Shown piece after piece: positions 45,245-47,164 of a stretch of 47,164 nt of DNA. The DNA comes from a virus. A model generated the notes under the pieces. The model made no database searches. It was not told the DNA's origin and was given only the letters and a program-made list of their open reading frames with translations. A program made the translations under genes and the position numbers. Position 1 is the stretch's first letter. Each line of letters starts with the position of its first letter. The stretch covers positions 1-47,164 of IMG/VR virus record IMGVR_UViG_3300046096_000127, one strand, 5' to 3'.

Positions 45245-47071
45245 CTACCCCTCATATTTACTACCCCAGGTGGTATAGCCGCCTTCAACATCAGCCGTAA
45301 GCGGGACCGCCCACCCCTCAGTAGTAGTCATGCACTGACGAACTAGCTGCTTGATCTCCTCAACATCTTCACGAGGTGCATTGAGAACAATTTCGTCATG
45401 CACTGGAACAATCATTAACTCAGTCAAATCAGCCTGGTCCAGCTTTACTAGGTTCGACTTAAAGATTTCAGCTGCCGAGCCCTGGATAAGATAATTCGTA
45501 AGTGAATAAATTCGATCATCGTCAGATGGAATACGGTGCCCGGTCCAGGTTTTTACATATGCCTGCCCCTCGTCACGTAGGCGTTGCATGCCTACTTCTT
45601 CCACTTGCTTCTGAAAAAACTTCATGCCTGGATAGTTGACATCAAAAGCATCAGATACTGCACGCATCTGATCCTCTGGCACACCAGCAGTCATAGCCTG
45701 TTTAGCTACTCCAGCCCCGTAGAGGCGTCCGTAGACTACTCCCTTGATAAGTCCTCGTCGCTTGTCTGACTTGACCATAGTCGGGTCCTGATAGACCTCA
45801 CGGCCAATCTCAGTAAATGGGTCAGAGCCAGTAGCATCTGCCATATTAAATAGATCAATTAGATTTTGATCATTAGACATAGTTGCAAACATGCGAAACT
45901 CAACCTGGTCAAGGTCGGAGGTGATGATTAGGTGGTCCTCGTCACGAGGGATGAACGCACGGCGTACAGTATCATCACCCTTTGGCAGGGTCTGCAAAGC
46001 AGGGTTTTGAATAGTCATACGTCCAGTACGAGCACCCATTGTGCGAATAGATGGGTGCACAAAACCATTGATGTTGTCAGTGATGAAGTTCGAGAAGTAT
46101 GTAGAGGCTAGCTTATCTGCCTTACGCTGCTTCAGTGCCGTGGATGCCAGCTCCTGTACCTCGGGAGTCCCGTTTAGTGCCAAGAACTTTAGCTGGTCAG
46201 CAGATGCAGACTTATTACCTGAAGGGGTAAACTCGGTGATCTCCGCGCCAAGAAGCTCTAGCTGTCGAACTAACTGAACGTTACTAGTGATTGACATCCC
46301 ATTATATCGGCCTTTAGCCCACACTTTAACCTGCTCGGTGTAGTCAACAAGTTCTTGGTACTTCTTCTTAGAGTAATCAAGGTCAAGACGAGCACCATTG
46401 AGCTCCATGCGGGTAGCAATACGGCGAGTGTTCATTTCTAGCTCATACGCCACGCTATACGCCTGCCCTGGGCCGCACTTCTCCCAGAACTTCTCAAATA
46501 GACGCATCGTGAGAACAGTATCTAGAGCACCATAGGCCCAGTAAGGCTGGTAGTTGATAGGAACGGTCCCCCAAGTCCAGCCATTCTTAGCCATGCCGTC
46601 ATCTAGAACCTGCTGCATGCGAGCAGCATTAGCATCCACGTACTGAGAAGTTAGGCGCTTTAGAGCACCAGAGCCCAATGGGTCGATGAGGTGAGCCATA
46701 ATCATGGTGTCATGAGCACGGTGCCAGGGTAGGTCCCACTTAGATTTGACAGCAAACCAACGGGCTTCGAAAGCGATGTTGTGGCAAACAATCTGGCCGT
46801 CAAAGCGACGCATGCCTTCATAGAAGACACCGTTCCACTCTTCCCAAGGGATGGACCATCCGGTCATGCCGTCACCGACCTGGATTAGACGAATACAGCC
46901 ATGCCAAGGTGAGAATGCATCATCACGATGGTTGCCTGGAAACTCGCCGGTCTCAATGTCTACTGCGATTGCATTTAGCGGACGGCGTTCACCAATCCAA
47001 GTTAAAAACTGTGAAGCCTTCTCTACGCTATCAACTAGCTCGAGCTTTACTCCATCTAATCCTGTTGTCAT
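45245..47071 (-). CDS. polA: family A DNA polymerase (608 aa)
   Basis: Replicative DNA polymerase. The 3'-5' proofreading domain has AVDIETGEF (D38, E40), CHNIAFEARW (97-105) and YGALDTVL (180-187). The polymerase domain has motif A SDLDQVEFR (385-393; D386), motif B KRRGLIKGVVYGRLYG (437-452; R439, K443, Y447) and motif C VPVHDEI (555-561; D559). There is no 5'-3' exonuclease domain, as in T7-type enzymes. The residue matching Phe762 of E. coli Pol I is Tyr447. The ATG follows ACGAAAGACAAAA. A promoter lies at 47096-47124. Confidence 0.95.
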   Translation of the reverse strand: MTTGLDGVKLELVDSVEKASQFLTWIGERRPLNAIAVDIETGEFPGNHRDDAFSPWHGCIRLIQVGDGMTGWSIPWEEWNGVFYEGMRRFDGQIVCHNIAFEARWFAVKSKWDLPWHRAHDTMIMAHLIDPLGSGALKRLTSQYVDANAARMQQVLDDGMAKNGWTWGTVPINYQPYWAYGALDTVLTMRLFEKFWEKCGPGQAYSVAYELEMNTRRIATRMELNGARLDLDYSKKKYQELVDYTEQVKVWAKGRYNGMSITSNVQLVRQLELLGAEITEFTPSGNKSASADQLKFLALNGTPEVQELASTALKQRKADKLASTYFSNFITDNINGFVHPSIRTMGARTGRMTIQNPALQTLPKGDDTVRRAFIPRDEDHLIITSDLDQVEFRMFATMSNDQNLIDLFNMADATGSDPFTEIGREVYQDPTMVKSDKRRGLIKGVVYGRLYGAGVAKQAMTAGVPEDQMRAVSDAFDVNYPGMKFFQKQVEEVGMQRLRDEGQAYVKTWTGHRIPSDDDRIYSLTNYLIQGSAAEIFKSNLVKLDQADLTELMIVPVHDEIVLNAPREDVEEIKQLVRQCMTTTEGWAVPLTADVEGGYTTWGSKYEG

Positions 47072-47095
47072 TTTTGTCTTTCGTAAGGTGGTTCT

Positions 47096-47124
47096 ACTTT
47101 ATAGCATTTATGGAATTATTTCAA
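47096..47124 (-). promoter_or_regulatory. promoter of the leftward replication operon
   Basis: On the - strand TTGAAA (47124-47119) and TAAAGT (47101-47096) are 17 bases apart, a near-consensus primary sigma promoter, and the -10 is followed by AGA as in the cassette promoters. The start point would fall about 20 bases before the polA ATG. The -35 overlaps the end of the upstream gene. Confidence 0.5.
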
Positions 47125-47164
47125 CCCTATAGACGCTAGCAATGTTTCTATCGGAGTCAGAGGC
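47116..47164 (-). CDS. 3' end of an upstream leftward gene (partial)
   Basis: One - strand frame is open from the window edge to a TAA at 47118-47116 and ends PIETLLASIGLK. A second frame is open to a TAA at 47110-47108 and ends ASVYRVEIIP. Both are plausible C-termini, so a gene probably enters here, but the frame and product cannot be told from this fragment. Confidence 0.35.
   Translation of the reverse strand, partial: PLTPIETLLASIGLK

Overview
This window reads as part of a tailed double-stranded DNA bacteriophage genome (Caudoviricetes). The genes are tightly packed, stop and start codons often overlap as TAATG or ATGA, and the left part is virion fibre genes while the right part is replication and recombination genes. 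A WhiB-type iron-sulfur regulator and a DUF2746-like membrane protein point to an actinobacterial host. Several fibre modules, the 1001-residue structural protein and a small zinc-ribbon protein recall families I know from aquatic myoviruses, so a phage of an aquatic actinobacterium is my best guess (inference). No terminase, capsid, tape-measure, lysin, integrase, tRNA or CRISPR array is visible here.

Left region (1-28735, + strand): about 28 kb of adhesin and tail-fibre genes. They form five transcription cassettes, each preceded by the same promoter-like motif (TAAAAT, usually after TG or GG) at 37, 12675, 15377, 19477 and 24624. The proteins are built from a small set of recurring modules: an N-terminal MAINFPxSP module (seven genes), Gly-Pro-Thr collagen-like triplets, Gly-rich sheets ending near VVIVRY (seven genes), LamG-like lectin domains (three), a fibrinogen-like domain, an Mtd_N-like domain, a 160-residue domain in three consecutive genes, and shared C-terminal modules. 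It looks like a combinatorial fibre kit.

Middle region (28778-37217): two small proteins and a GlcNAc-transferase-like gene close the fibre operon. On the - strand lie a 42-codon zinc-finger gene and a primase-polymerase/D5 helicase gene. A divergent control region (33027-33217) carries promoters in both directions and a 14-bp dyad. From it a + strand operon encodes a membrane protein, a small HTH-like protein whose ribosome binding site lies in a hairpin, a metallophosphoesterase and two tandem paralogous glycosyltransferases.

Right region (37180-47164, - strand): transcription runs from the right edge leftwards through family A DNA polymerase, a GIY-YIG homing endonuclease, a RuvC-like resolvase, an SNF2-type helicase, a Cas4/RecB-type nuclease, a Sak4-like recombinase and a DUF669-like single-strand binding protein. 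After a terminator come a glycosyltransferase-like gene, three uncharacterised genes and whiB. The first seven make a replication/recombination module with a mobile endonuclease inserted in it. The four glycosyltransferase-like genes may modify DNA, host surface or the threonine-rich fibres; the sequence alone does not decide which.
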